From assembly GCF_008728515.1 (NCBI RefSeq), contig NC_044976.1:32201376-32265375 (forward strand): a DNA stretch of 64,000 bases, in the 5' to 3' direction. This document shows, one piece after another, positions 22,858-32,146 of the stretch; within the stretch, counting starts at the first letter, position 1; each line of letters starts with the position of its first letter. The notes beneath the pieces were generated by a model. The model was given only the letters and a program-made list of their open reading frames with translations. It did not search any database and had not been told where the DNA came from. The stretch is from Papio anubis (taxonomy: Eukaryota > Chordata > Mammalia > Primates > Cercopithecidae). Made by a program: the position numbers and the translations under genes.

Positions 22858-23197
22858 GGCCAGGCACGGTGGCTCACACCTGTAATCCCAGCACTTTGGG
22901 AGGCCAAGGTGGGAGGATCACTTCAGCTCAGGAGTTCCAGATCAGCCTGAGCAACATGGTGAAACTCCATCTCTACAAAGAATTATAAAAAAAAAAAAAA
23001 TTGTCTGAATGTGTTGATTACTCAGCTAAACTTGTGGTCCCGCTAGGCAGGGGGCTGAAGTGGTCCCAGCTATTCAGGAGGCTGAAGTGGGAGGATCACT
23101 TGAGCCTAGGAGTTCGAGGCTGCAGTGACCCATGATCGTACCACTGTGCTCCAGCCTGGGCAAAAAAGTGAGATCCTGACTCAAAAAAAAGAAAAAT
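22858..23197 (+). mobile_element. Alu SINE (AluJ-type) with an internal partial duplication
   Basis: Longer than a normal Alu by some 40 bp. The right arm shows 'gtggtcccgctaggcagggggctgaagtgg' in two pieces followed by 'gtggtcccagctattcagg...ctgaagtggg', so a stretch of the right arm has been copied twice. The middle A-run is 14 bp. Otherwise typical. Confidence 0.9.
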
Positions 23198-23878
23198 TAA
23201 ACTGAAATTTAAAAAAATAACAATAAAAGACTTAGTTGTGCTCTACCCAATTGGGATAATCAGTTTGCATACGAAAGGCACACTTCGGGGACAGCTGTTT
23301 GCTATTTTAGGTCAACAAAATCCCAAGAAGTCAAAGTATCAGAAAATACAATTTAAAAACCATTAGTACACAGAGTGTAACCTGACCTATCCTAACTGAT
23401 ATCCCTTGTCTTTTCTTTACTAGCACTAACCGTAATTCCTAATTAGATGTTTACTGGGGTAAATAGTTTTCATTAAGGTCTCCCTGACTAGATGAAAGCA
23501 CCACAAGAGCCATGGCTGAGTTTGTGTTGCTCACCTTGCATGTGTGTTTCTAAATGAATGGATGAATGAATGACTGGCAGGCTATTCGGTGTTTCTAGGA
23601 GCAGCCACACAAACTAAGAAGCCTAAGATGTGTGGCTTCTTAGTTGCGTAAGAAGCCACACATCTTAGGTAACTCTGATGCTGGCAGTATGGACAACAGG
23701 AGGGAGAGACATCCAGACTTGGGCTAAGTAACACTTATTGATGTGGCAAATCCCCTTCATACCCATGAAATGAGGTGAGATATAAGGAAAAAGCAGACTG
23801 CTTTGAACACCTCCATTTCTTCCTAATCATCCCAGGAAAAATAAAAAGGTGGGAGCTTTTATTTTAAAGAGGGTATTA
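23198..23878. other. Unassigned; holds a perfect hairpin
   Basis: No repeat family or gene is recognised. The notable structure is the inverted repeat at 23622-23669, listed separately. Confidence 0.45.
23622..23669. repeat. Perfect 21-bp inverted repeat (hairpin), 6-bp loop
   Basis: Arms 23622-23642 and 23649-23669 are exact reverse complements; the loop is GTTGCG. A nested alternative pairing exists: 'aactaagaagcc' at 23611-23622 pairs exactly with 'ggcttcttagtt' at 23634-23645. The three related segments look like the outcome of template switching during replication. Confidence 0.93.
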
Positions 23879-24176
23879 GGCTGCGTGCAGTAGCTTGTGC
23901 CTGTAATCCCAACATTTTGAGAGGACGAGGTGGGAGGATCACTTGAGGCCAGGAGTTCGAGACCACACTAGTCAATATAGTGAGATCCTGTCTTTCCAAA
24001 AACTTTCAAGAATAGTTGGGCACGGTAGTCTACATGCCTGTAGTCCCAGCTACTCAGGAGTCTGAGGCAGAAGGATTGCTTGATCCCAGGAGTTTGAGGC
24101 TGCAGTGAGCTATGATCATGTCACTGCATTCCAGTCTGGGTGACAGAATGAGACCCTGTCTCAAAAATAAATAAAT
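23879..24176 (+). mobile_element. Alu SINE (AluJ-type)
   Basis: Complete dimer, heavily diverged ('ggctgcgtgcagtagcttg' head; 'caaaaataaataaat' tail). J-type by divergence. Confidence 0.92.
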
Positions 24177-25286
24177 GGGGCATTTATTTATTTAAATAAG
24201 GAAGAGGGGACAGAAGAAAGTGCTGGACTGTACACAAAAGGACTCTTATTTTAAGCAGAAGGACTTGAACTCCCCCACCAGAATTTGGCTCGGATACAAC
24301 TGAGTTTCCTGCCTTCAGGTGTCACTGAGGCCTTGAGCACATCAAGTGGACTGAGACCTGAGGGTCTTCCTGGAATGCGGGGTCTATGTAAGACCTTGCT
24401 TGGGAGAATCCCAACGGTGGCTGAAGTGAAATTCTTCCCGTTTATGCATGGGACTCAAAGTCGAATTGTTTTTAATGTAGGAATATGACATTTCTTCCAC
24501 CCAAGTGAAGTGTCTGCAAATTTCTACCCATGGAAATAAAAGCTCATTTTCTTACTCCAGGAGTTAGTGCCCATGTTTGAGAACTTCAAGGCTCTCAAGT
24601 TGACCAACTACTCACTTCCTTGGGCTGGTGTCTCTTGGCTTTGATATGCCAGGCTTGCAGCAAGGAGACCCTAAAAGATCCCTCACCCTGTGGGATGAGG
24701 AACAGTTGAAGAAAGTGGGCACGTATAGTCTGGGGTCCAACAGAGTTGGCAAGGGGGAGGATGAGAACTGTCTCCACATCCCTGAGGGTCATGCTTGACA
24801 CACCAATGTCCTCATGAAATGCTTGACAAGGAAGCAGGACCACAGGTCAGAGGCTCCAGAGAGACACACTTGGGCTCCATGCACAGAAGAACGCTGGCAT
24901 TCACATCTGCCAGAGGTATGAGTGTGCCACCTCTCAAGTTCAATCCAATTTTAATCCCTCAAATATTTACTGAGTGGCAACAGGTCTCAGATGCTGATCT
25001 TCAGGAAGGAGGAGGAACATACCAGGTTGAATCTTGGGCCAAGCTCATCAGAGACATGGCTTTGCTTTTGCCAGTCAGAGACCCAATGAGAAAGGCCATA
25101 ATGAAATTCTGATCTCAACAAACTCCAACCTGGAATTATGGAGTCTATTAGTACATTGGGTTGACCTCATTACTGGAGTAAATGTAAGTCTTGATTCCTG
25201 CTTGATAGAAAAACATAGAAGACCAGGAAAGATGGAAGAATTAGGTTTTGTCCAAATGTCTTTCAGGCACATAGAACTTTCTGGAA
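24177..25286. other. No supported feature
   Basis: Unassigned. A short 'caaatatttactgagtggcaac' near 24960 may be an antisense L2 end. Frames up to 105 codons occur in two frames at once and show no domain. Confidence 0.4.
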
Positions 25287-25519
25287 CTGTCTGGAATAGG
25301 GCAGCTGGCAAATCAAAACACTATCTGCCAAGCCTGTCAGTGTGACAAATGTTGCTTACACTTACTCTTTTATTCCCAAGGTCAAATTGGCTTGTCTTTT
25401 TTCATATCACTGTTTGACGTGCTAACAGCTTTAAATGAGAACCATTCAATAAAAGCCCAATTTGCTACATTACTGTTTATTCCTGGGTAATTCTATATTA
25501 GTTGGACTCTTTAAGATTG
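25287..25519 (+). repeat. Block A, copy 1 of a local inverted repeat
   Basis: This 233-bp block is repeated in reverse complement at 27607-27834. By eye I count about 14 mismatches and two small gaps, about 94% identity. It does not resemble a transposon I know and shows no terminal inverted repeats. Directly followed by block B copy 1. Confidence 0.9.
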
Positions 25520-25592
25520 TCTCTGTGCTGCCCCAAGATCTGGAGAACCATGTGATAACCCCCCACTTTTCATAACTTTCTGAGGATGGAGG
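25520..25592 (+). repeat. Block B, copy 1 (partial)
   Basis: 'gtgctgccccaagatctgg' and the following 40 bp match 27535-27595 and 28271-28330 in the same orientation. Only the last part of the block is present here. Confidence 0.75.
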
Positions 25593-25734
25593 CAGAGCCC
25601 TGAGTCGTCCCTGAGTGAGTGTTGCTGGGGCTGGTTCCCTAGGCCTCAAGTGAAATAAGAGATCTGGATCAGTAAGAAGGACATAATGATCAGGAATGAC
25701 AGAGATGGATGGCTCTCTGGGTGACATGGCCCAA
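25593..25734. other. No supported feature
   Basis: Short unassigned stretch between block B copy 1 and an L2. Confidence 0.4.
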
Positions 25735-25837
25735 GGCTTTGCCTTGCAAGACCTGGCCTGCCTTTCTTTCTACCTCAGTTCATGGCTCTCTCCCCTTTGG
25801 TCTTTCCCCCTCCACCCACACTGGCTGCTGCTGTTGC
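25735..25837 (+). mobile_element. L2 LINE, upstream half (split by Alu)
   Basis: 'caagacctggcctgcctttct' and the C/T-rich stretch that follows correspond to the L2 coding end. The copy continues at 26121 after an Alu insertion. Confidence 0.7.
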
Positions 25838-26120
25838 TTTTTTATTTTTTTTTTAAGATGGAGTCTCGCTCTGTCACCCAGGCTGGGGTGCAGTGGCGTG
25901 ATCTCGGCTCACTGCAAGCTCTGCCTCTGGGGGTCACGCTATTCTCCTGCCTCAGCCTCCCAAGTAGCTGGGACTACAGGTGCCCACCACCACGCCTGGC
26001 TAATTTTTAAATATTTTTAGTAGAGATAGGGTTTCACCGTGTTAGCCAGGATGCTCTCTATCTCCTGATCTTGTGATCCGCCCGCCTCAGCCTCCCTAAG
26101 TGCTGGGATTACAGGTGTGA
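25838..26120 (-). mobile_element. Alu SINE (AluS/Y-type) inserted in L2
   Basis: Antisense Alu from a T-rich tail to 'gattacaggtgtgag', lacking the last 15 bases of its head (the 'ccaccgcgcccggcc' equivalent). Young in look: 'ctcactgcaagctctgcctc', 'ttcaccgtgttagccagg'. It splits an L2 copy. Confidence 0.93.
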
Positions 26121-26530
26121 GCTGGCTTTTTATACTGTCCTCGAAGGTGCCACATCTCCTCCCATCTCAGGGCCTTTGCAGATGCTGTCCCTAGGACTCT
26201 GTGCCCAGATGTCTCCCTTAGCTATCCAGGCCGCCTCCATCTTACCTTCCCCCCAACCCTGCATTAGCTTTTCAGGGCTCACTTTCAGCATCAGTTCCTC
26301 TGGGAAAGAGTTTAGGGATCCCTGATGAATGTCCTCAGAGAACAGAGTACTTCTACTTTGTAACATTCATCCCAATGATCATGAATCGATCTTCTTATTG
26401 AATTGTTATATATCTGTCTTTCCTTCTTGATGGTAAGTCTCTTGGAGGCAAAGACTATCTATAACCTTTTCACTATATCACTAGTGCACAGCACATATTA
26501 GATGCAATATAGAGTGAATAAATGAAGGCT
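26121..26530 (+). mobile_element. L2 LINE, downstream half with 3' end
   Basis: Continues the copy at 25735: 'tctcagggcctttgcagatg', 'tctgggaaagag', then the terminal 'tctcttggaggcaaagact' and 'gcacagcacatattagatgc', ending in 'gtgaataaatgaa'. Confidence 0.8.
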
Positions 26531-26559
26531 TTACTATGAGAAAGCAGACAGAAAAGGCC

Positions 26560-27075
26560 TGACTGCTATCCTTTGAAAGGCCCGCTTACAAGTATAATCC
26601 CTGTCTGGCATCTGGGAACCGGGGATTTCAGGAGGGTTCCCTCCATTTCCAGTACTTTCAGGAGAGGTCTAAACAATTTGTACAAACATTATGGTTTATG
26701 CTGAACACCTGCTTTCCACCTGGGAGCCTAGAATTTTGGTATGTGTCAGGAAGAGGGGTCTAGGTAATCATCTCTGTGGGAAGACGCTGGGCAATGAGTC
26801 TCTGCTGAGCTTTCCTGGTTGGCAATATTTCATATGTGTTGTCACAATTAGTTGCCGGGGGTTTGAAGCACGACCTGTGTGACTTTGCCAGAAGAGAACT
26901 CTTGGAAGCTTGTGCCTGGCTTCTCCCAGCCATCGCCCCAGGATGCACCTTTTCCCCTTGCTGACTTTGCTCTGTATCCTTTCACCATAATAAATCATAG
27001 CCATGGGTACAAATATATCCTGAATCCTGTGAGTCCTAATAAATAATGAGGGTGGTGATGAGGACCCCCCAATAC
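26560..27075 (+). mobile_element. Solo LTR of an endogenous retrovirus
   Basis: About 510 bp with LTR layout: a U3-like first half, then 'gacctgtgtgactttgcc', a TATA-poor middle, a poly(A) signal 'aataaatcatagcc' at 26989-27002, and a terminal 'aggacccccc' block. The wording matches a common mammalian LTR family seen many times in genomes, but I cannot name the subfamily safely. No internal sequence is attached. Confidence 0.65.
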
Positions 27076-27314
27076 AGAGGGTGACAAATTATTACAACCA
27101 GATTTTTCTGGAAAGTACCAAAACTAGGTTATTTTTCAAAGCATGTTTCTAGAGTGTTCACCAGTTAAATAGAATTGGGAGATGCTGGGTTAAACAAAGC
27201 AAGGATTTTTCAGAAAACAAATAAAAAATAAAATGCACAGGAAGACTTTTAACAAGCGGAGTCAATGTAAACCTTCAAGGTTGGAATAGATTATGTAACA
27301 GATCCCAAACCCAT

Positions 27315-27600
27315 TATATTATAGCCCCTTTGATTCTTAAAGCATCCTGTGGGCTAGGGTTCTGTGGAACCCTCTCTGGGAAACAGTATGCCCAGAGAAG
27401 GCAGGTTGTGGAGCTGAGGCTGTTGCTGCAACAATCATGAGGCTGTTGCTATGTCAGCCATGATGCTGCTGACACTACCTGTCTTGAAAGTTCTGAAACC
27501 CAGAGTGACCAAAGGTCTGAAATGCGGTTCTGCATTGCCCCAAGATCTAGAGAACCGTGTGCTACGCCTCCATTTCCGAGGGTGATCTACGCATGTCTCT
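27315..27600 (+). repeat. Block B, copy 2
   Basis: Direct repeat with 28075-28335. Shared landmarks in order: 'cccctttgattcttaaagc', 'gggttctgtggaac', 'tatgcccagagaagg', 'gagctgaggctgt', 'agatctagagaacc', 'gagggtgatct'. Identity is about 75-80% by eye. Copy 2 has an internal partial repeat, with 'gaggctgttgct' twice. Family unknown: the 'gttctgtggaac' and 'tgggaaac' wording is reminiscent of hAT ends, while direct repeats 760 bp apart could also be LTRs. Confidence 0.8.
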
Positions 27601-27606
27601 TCTTTG

Positions 27607-27834
27607 CAATATTAAAGAGCCCAATATAGAATTACCCAGGAATAAATAGTAATATAGCAAATTGGGCCTTTAATGAATGGTTCTCATTTAAGGCTGTTAG
27701 CACGTCAAACAGTGATATGAAAAAAGACATACCAATTGACCTTGGGAATAAAAGAGTAAATGTAAGCAACATTTGTCACACTGACAGGCTTGGCAAATAG
27801 TGTTTTGATTTGCCAGCAGCCCTACTCCAGACAG
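27607..27834 (-). repeat. Block A, copy 2 (inverted)
   Basis: Reverse complement of 25287-25519, about 94% identical by eye. It follows block B copy 2, whereas copy 1 of block A precedes block B copy 1. So block A changed orientation but block B did not. Confidence 0.9.
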
Positions 27835-27932
27835 CAGCCACTGGTTAGATACATAAACCATTAAGCTAAAAACAGAACTATCATTACAGGCATCATCTAG
27901 TAATTTGCAGGTAATTGATGGACATTAGTCAT

Positions 27933-27973
27933 AATCACACACCACATCACACACACAGACACACACACACACC
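27933..27973 (+). repeat. (CA)n microsatellite, interrupted
   Basis: CA-rich run with interruptions, about 40 bp. Confidence 0.85.
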
Positions 27974-28074
27974 TACAAACACATGTTTTCACTGGTAATT
28001 CCCCTTTGCATTTCATCAAGAGCCTCTAAAACTGGGAAACTTGGAAAATCTAGGCTTTTTGTGCCTTTCTCTAT

Positions 28075-28335
28075 ATACATCATAGACCCCTTTATTCTTA
28101 AAGCAACTTGTGGGCTGGGGTTCTGTGGAACTCTCTGGGAAAGGATATGCCCAGAGAAGGTAGATCATGGAGCTGAGGCTGTAGCTACATTAGCTATGAG
28201 ACCACTGACACTCTCAGTCTTCAACACCCTGAAACCTAGAATGAGAGGAAGTCTAAAGAGATGATTCTTGTGCTGTCTCGAGATCTGGAGATCCTTGTAA
28301 TAAACTCCCATTTCTGAGGGTGATCTTGCATTAGC
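28075..28335 (+). repeat. Block B, copy 3
   Basis: Direct repeat of 27315-27600 starting about 760 bp downstream. It has the full landmark order and lacks the inner partial repeat seen in copy 2. It is followed by unrelated sequence rather than block A. Confidence 0.8.
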
Positions 28336-28729
28336 TAGATATCTGCTGAAAAAACCCAACTTACATCCAAAGGATCTTGTCTAAAATGTCCCTGCCTCTC
28401 CAGAAAACATCTACTGGCTCTGCAAACCTCTGCTTTCAGCTGCACATGTGCATTTATTTTTGGAGGCTGGGATACCTGTCTTAAGTATGACTGGATGGGA
28501 GCAAAGCTAGGCCTCCAAATCTCCATATACAGTACACTTTCTAGGATGTGGACTCTCTTTAGGAGCAAGATCTGGAGTCATAGCAGACCCACCTGCTGAG
28601 GTCTAAAAATAGGGAAGAAGCACTACGTTTAGAATGCAAATCCTCTAAGCACACTCGCTCAGTCAAAACCCAGGGGTGTTTCCCATTGGACTGCAGCTTC
28701 TTCTGCAGCAGGGAGCCCTCTTGATGTGC
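28336..28729. other. No supported feature
   Basis: Unassigned sequence between block B copy 3 and a hAT-like element. Confidence 0.45.
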
Positions 28730-28733
28730 TCTA

Positions 28734-29402
28734 CTCCAAAAGTTCCCAAATAATGTTGCACAGAATACTATCCAGTGTGATGTTAGTAGGTTTGCCTGAA
28801 AAAAAAAATAAGTAATTTTGGGAAATGTACCATGGTTCCCAAACAGTGCACCATGGTGCCCCAGGGCATTGCAGTGAGTTTACAAGGGTAACCATGGAAT
28901 ATTTTAAACTTTCAAAGGAAATAGTGGCACTTAATATCTGCTGGACACACAAACTATTAGCTCAAGGTGGTTCACAGCTTCAATGTAAAGCTACCTTGCA
29001 TTAGATGACATCATATCTTTGCAAAGCTTTGGTGGTTGGTGTGATGGGAAGTAGGGACCGTGTGTGAATCAGTGTGGAACAGGATATGAAGGTGGTAGTG
29101 TCCAATCTGAGCCCAAGGTTTGAGAATCTTTGCAATGACCAACAAGGAAACACATACCATTAGCAATCAATTGTTATTTAACAATTATTTAAGGATGAAA
29201 TAAAAATGTGTTTCTTTCAATTTATATTATCTTTTCAAACAGATACAGAGGTGTTGGGATATAAATACTTATTCAGTTATTTGGACCTAAACTGCTTAAT
29301 AACTGGAGCTAATAGGTATTTCTTTTACCCATGGAGCACTGTGGAAATGTTACTGAGACACTAATGGCACCTAAGAAACTTTGGGAACCTTTGCATTACA
29401 GT
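28734..29402. mobile_element. Old hAT-type DNA transposon remnant
   Basis: The two ends are imperfect inverted repeats: 'ccaaaagttcccaaataatg' on the left pairs with 'aactttgggaacctttgcat' on the right. Inside, 'ccatggttcccaaacagtgc' repeats the end wording. The length of about 670 bp and such ends fit a non-autonomous or deleted hAT (Charlie/Zaphod type). No transposase frame remains. Confidence 0.55.
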
Positions 29403-29619
29403 ATGAAAAGCTTTGGAAAGTCCTGAGTAATAGACAAAGACAGTTGGATCCAGCAGGCCCCACACTTCTTGGTTCAGTACATGCATGAATAGCTTTATTT
29501 ATGATATCAGTTGAGAAACTAAAATAGATGTTACCCATGATTTTTCTCTATGATCTGATAGGTTCACAAAAGAGATTAAAGGCTGGTATATTCCCACAGG
29601 TAACAATTACAAATTTTTC

Positions 29620-29745
29620 TCCTCAATCATTCATTCAACAAATATTAATTGTATGCCCTATTAAAAGCTATGTACTATGCTTGGTTCTCAGGATAAAAAT
29701 TCATAAGACATGGACTTGCTCTCGAGAGATTTACCCTCAAATGGA
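29620..29745 (-). mobile_element. L2 LINE, 3' end
   Basis: 'tcattcattcaacaaatatt' opens the antisense L2 terminus, followed by 'tatgcttggttctcaggat' and 'acatggacttgctctcgag'. Confidence 0.75.
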
Positions 29746-29779
29746 GGCATTTACATTAATTTATCTAGAAATCCAGCCA

Positions 29780-29991
29780 GTTCTCATCACCTTCATTACT
29801 ACCATCCTGGAACAAGACACCACCATCTCTTGCCTCAATTACTGCAATAACCTCCTAACCAGTCTTCTTACTTTCCTCCTAGTCCACCTAGAGATCCTCC
29901 TTAACACAGCAGCCTGTGTGATCATCTTAAGTAGGATCATGACACTTCTCTGCTCGAAACCCTTCCAAAGGCATCTCACTCAATTTGGCGT
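29780..29991 (+). mobile_element. L2 LINE, upstream half (split by L1)
   Basis: Sense L2 ending in 'ggcgtaaaagcc', the equivalent of the L2 'ataaagtccaaa' stretch. The same L2 resumes at 36177 after the L1 insertion, so the L1 landed inside it. A 161-codon frame (29528-30013) that runs through here is therefore chance. Confidence 0.75.
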
Positions 29992-30001
29992 AAAAGCCAA
30001 A
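29992..30001. repeat. Target-site duplication, 5' copy, of the L1PA
   Basis: AAAAGCCAAA is repeated exactly at 36173-36182, and joining the two L2 halves through one copy restores the expected L2 order. A rival choice is the 12-bp repeat 29999-30010 / 36154-36165, discussed as a finding. Confidence 0.75.
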
Positions 30002-30012
30002 TACAGCAATTA

Positions 30013-31065
30013 GGGGGCGCCCAAGATGGCCGAATAGGAACAGCTCCAGCCTCCAGCTCCCAGGGTGAGCGACACAGGAGACGGGTGATTTCTGCATTTT
30101 CAACTGAGGTACCGGGTTCATCTCACTGGGGTGTGTTGAACAGTCAGTGCTGGTCAGTGGGTGCAGCCCAACCAGTGAGAGTTGAAGCAGGGCGAGGCAT
30201 TGCCTCACCTGGGAAGTGCAACGGGGAAGGGAATTCCTTTTCCTAGCCAAGGAAAACTGAGACACGCAACACCTGGAAAATCAGGTAACTCCCACCCTAA
30301 TACTGCGCTTTACCAAGGGTCTTAGCAAACGGCACACCAGGAAATTATATCCCATGCGTGGCCCAGAGGGTCCCACGCCCATGGAGCCTCCCTCATTGCT
30401 AGCACAGTAGTCTGAGATCTAACTGCAAGGTGGCAGCAAGGCTGGGGGAGGGGTGCCCGCCATTGCTGAGGCTTAAGTAGGTAAACAAAGCCACCTGGAA
30501 GCTTGAACTGGGTGGAGCCCACCACAGCTCAAGGAGGCCTGCCTGCCTCTGTAGACTCCACCTCTGGGGACAGGCCACAGCTAAACAAAAAGCAGCAGAA
30601 ACCTCTGCAGATGTAAATGTCCCTGTCTGACAGCTTTGAAGAGAGCAGTGGTTCTCCCAGTATGGAGGTTGAGATCTGAGAATGGAGGTTGAGATCTGAG
30701 AATGGACAGACTGCCTGCTCAACTGGGTCCCTGACCCACGAGTAACCTAACTGGGAAACATCCCCCACTAGGTGCAGACTGACACCTCACACCTTGCACA
30801 GCTGGGTACACCTCTGAGACAAAGCTTCCAGAGCAAGAATCAGACAGCAAAACTCGCTGTTCAGCAATATTTTATCTTCTGCAGCCTCCGATGCTGCTAC
30901 CCAGGCAAACAGGGTCTGGAGTGGACCTCCAGCAAACTCCAACAGACCTGCAGCTGAGGGTCCTGACTGTTAGAAGGAAAATTAACAAACAGAAAGGACA
31001 CCCACACCAAAACCCCATCAGTACATCACCATCATCAAAGACGGACGGCAGATAAAACCACAAAG
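30013..31065 (+). promoter_or_regulatory. L1 5' UTR (internal promoter region)
   Basis: Complete L1PA 5' UTR. In the family this region holds the sense pol II promoter with a YY1 site at its start (the 'aagatggcc' core is present at about 30023-30031), plus an antisense promoter. Here a 20-bp unit (30662-30681) is tandemly duplicated at 30682-30701, which the usual consensus lacks. Whether it is active cannot be judged; CpG sites are largely decayed. Confidence 0.85.
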
Positions 31066-32083
31066 ATGGGGAAAAAGCAGTGCAGAAAAGCTGGAAATTC
31101 AAAAAGTCAGAGGGCCTCTCCCCCTCTAAAGGAATGCAGCTCATCGCCAGCAACAGAACAAAGCTGGATGGAGAATGACTTTGACGACTTGAGAGAAGAA
31201 GGCTTCAGTCTATCAAACCTCTCAGAGCTAAAGGAAGAACTATGTACCCAGCACAAAAGAAACTAAAAACCTTGAAAAAAGAAAGGAAGAATGGATAACT
31301 AGAATAACAAATGCAGAGAAGTCCATAAACGAACTGACAGAGATGAAAACCATGACACGAGAACTACGTGACAAATGCACAAGCTTCAGTAACTAACTCG
31401 ATCAACTGGAAGAAAGATTATCAGTGATTGAAGATCAAATGAATGAAATGAAGCGAGAAGAGAAGTGCAGAGAAAAAGGAGTAAAAAGAAATGAACAAAG
31501 CCTCCAAGAAATATGGGATTATGTGAAAAGACCAAATCTACGTCTGATTGCTGTGCCTGAAAGTGACGGGAAGAATGGAACCAAGTTGGAAAACACTCTG
31601 CAGGATATTATGTAGGAGAACTTCCCCAACCTAGCAAGGCAGGCCAACATTCAAATTCAGGAAATACAGAGAATGCCACAAAGATACTCCTTGAGAAGAG
31701 CAACTCCAAGACACATAATTGCCAGATTCACCAAAGTTGAAATGAAGGAAAAAATCTTAAGGGGAGCCAGAGAGAAAGGTAGGGTTACCCACAAAAGGAA
31801 GCCCATCAGACGAACAGCAGATCTCTCGGCAGAAACTCCCCAAGCCAGAAGAGAGTGGGGACCAATATTCAACATTCTTAAAGAAAAGAATTTTCAACCC
31901 AGAATTTCATATCCAGCAAAACTACGCTTCATAAGTGAAGGAGAAATAAGATCCTTTACCGACAAGCAAATGCTTAGAGATTTTGTCACCACCAGGCCTG
32001 CCCTACAAGAGATCCTGAAGGAAGGACTAAACATGGAAAGGAACAACCGGTACCAGCCACTGCAAAAACATGCCAAAACGTAA
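31066..32083 (+). pseudogene. L1 ORF1 (RNA-binding protein), broken
   Basis: ORF1 makes the RNA-binding, trimer-forming chaperone of the L1 particle. The start at 31066 gives 66 codons, then an extra A near 31257 shifts the frame. The coding sequence continues in the next frame, meets TAA at 31394-31396 (in place of an Arg codon) and TAG at 31613-31615, and then runs open from 31616 to the normal end at 32083. The C-terminal half, with the RRM-like and C-terminal RNA-binding domains, is thus preserved in sequence but cut off from the N-terminal coiled coil. Confidence 0.92.
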
Positions 32084-32146
32084 AGACCATCGATGCTAGG
32101 AAGAAACTGCATCAACTAACGAGCAAAATAACCAGCTAATATCATA

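Noticed and set aside
23622..23669. Perfect hairpin as a bacterial-type terminator
   Set aside because: Primate DNA, no T-run after the stem.
29528..30013. 161-codon plus-strand frame
   Set aside because: Crosses L2 pieces and the L1 insertion junction.
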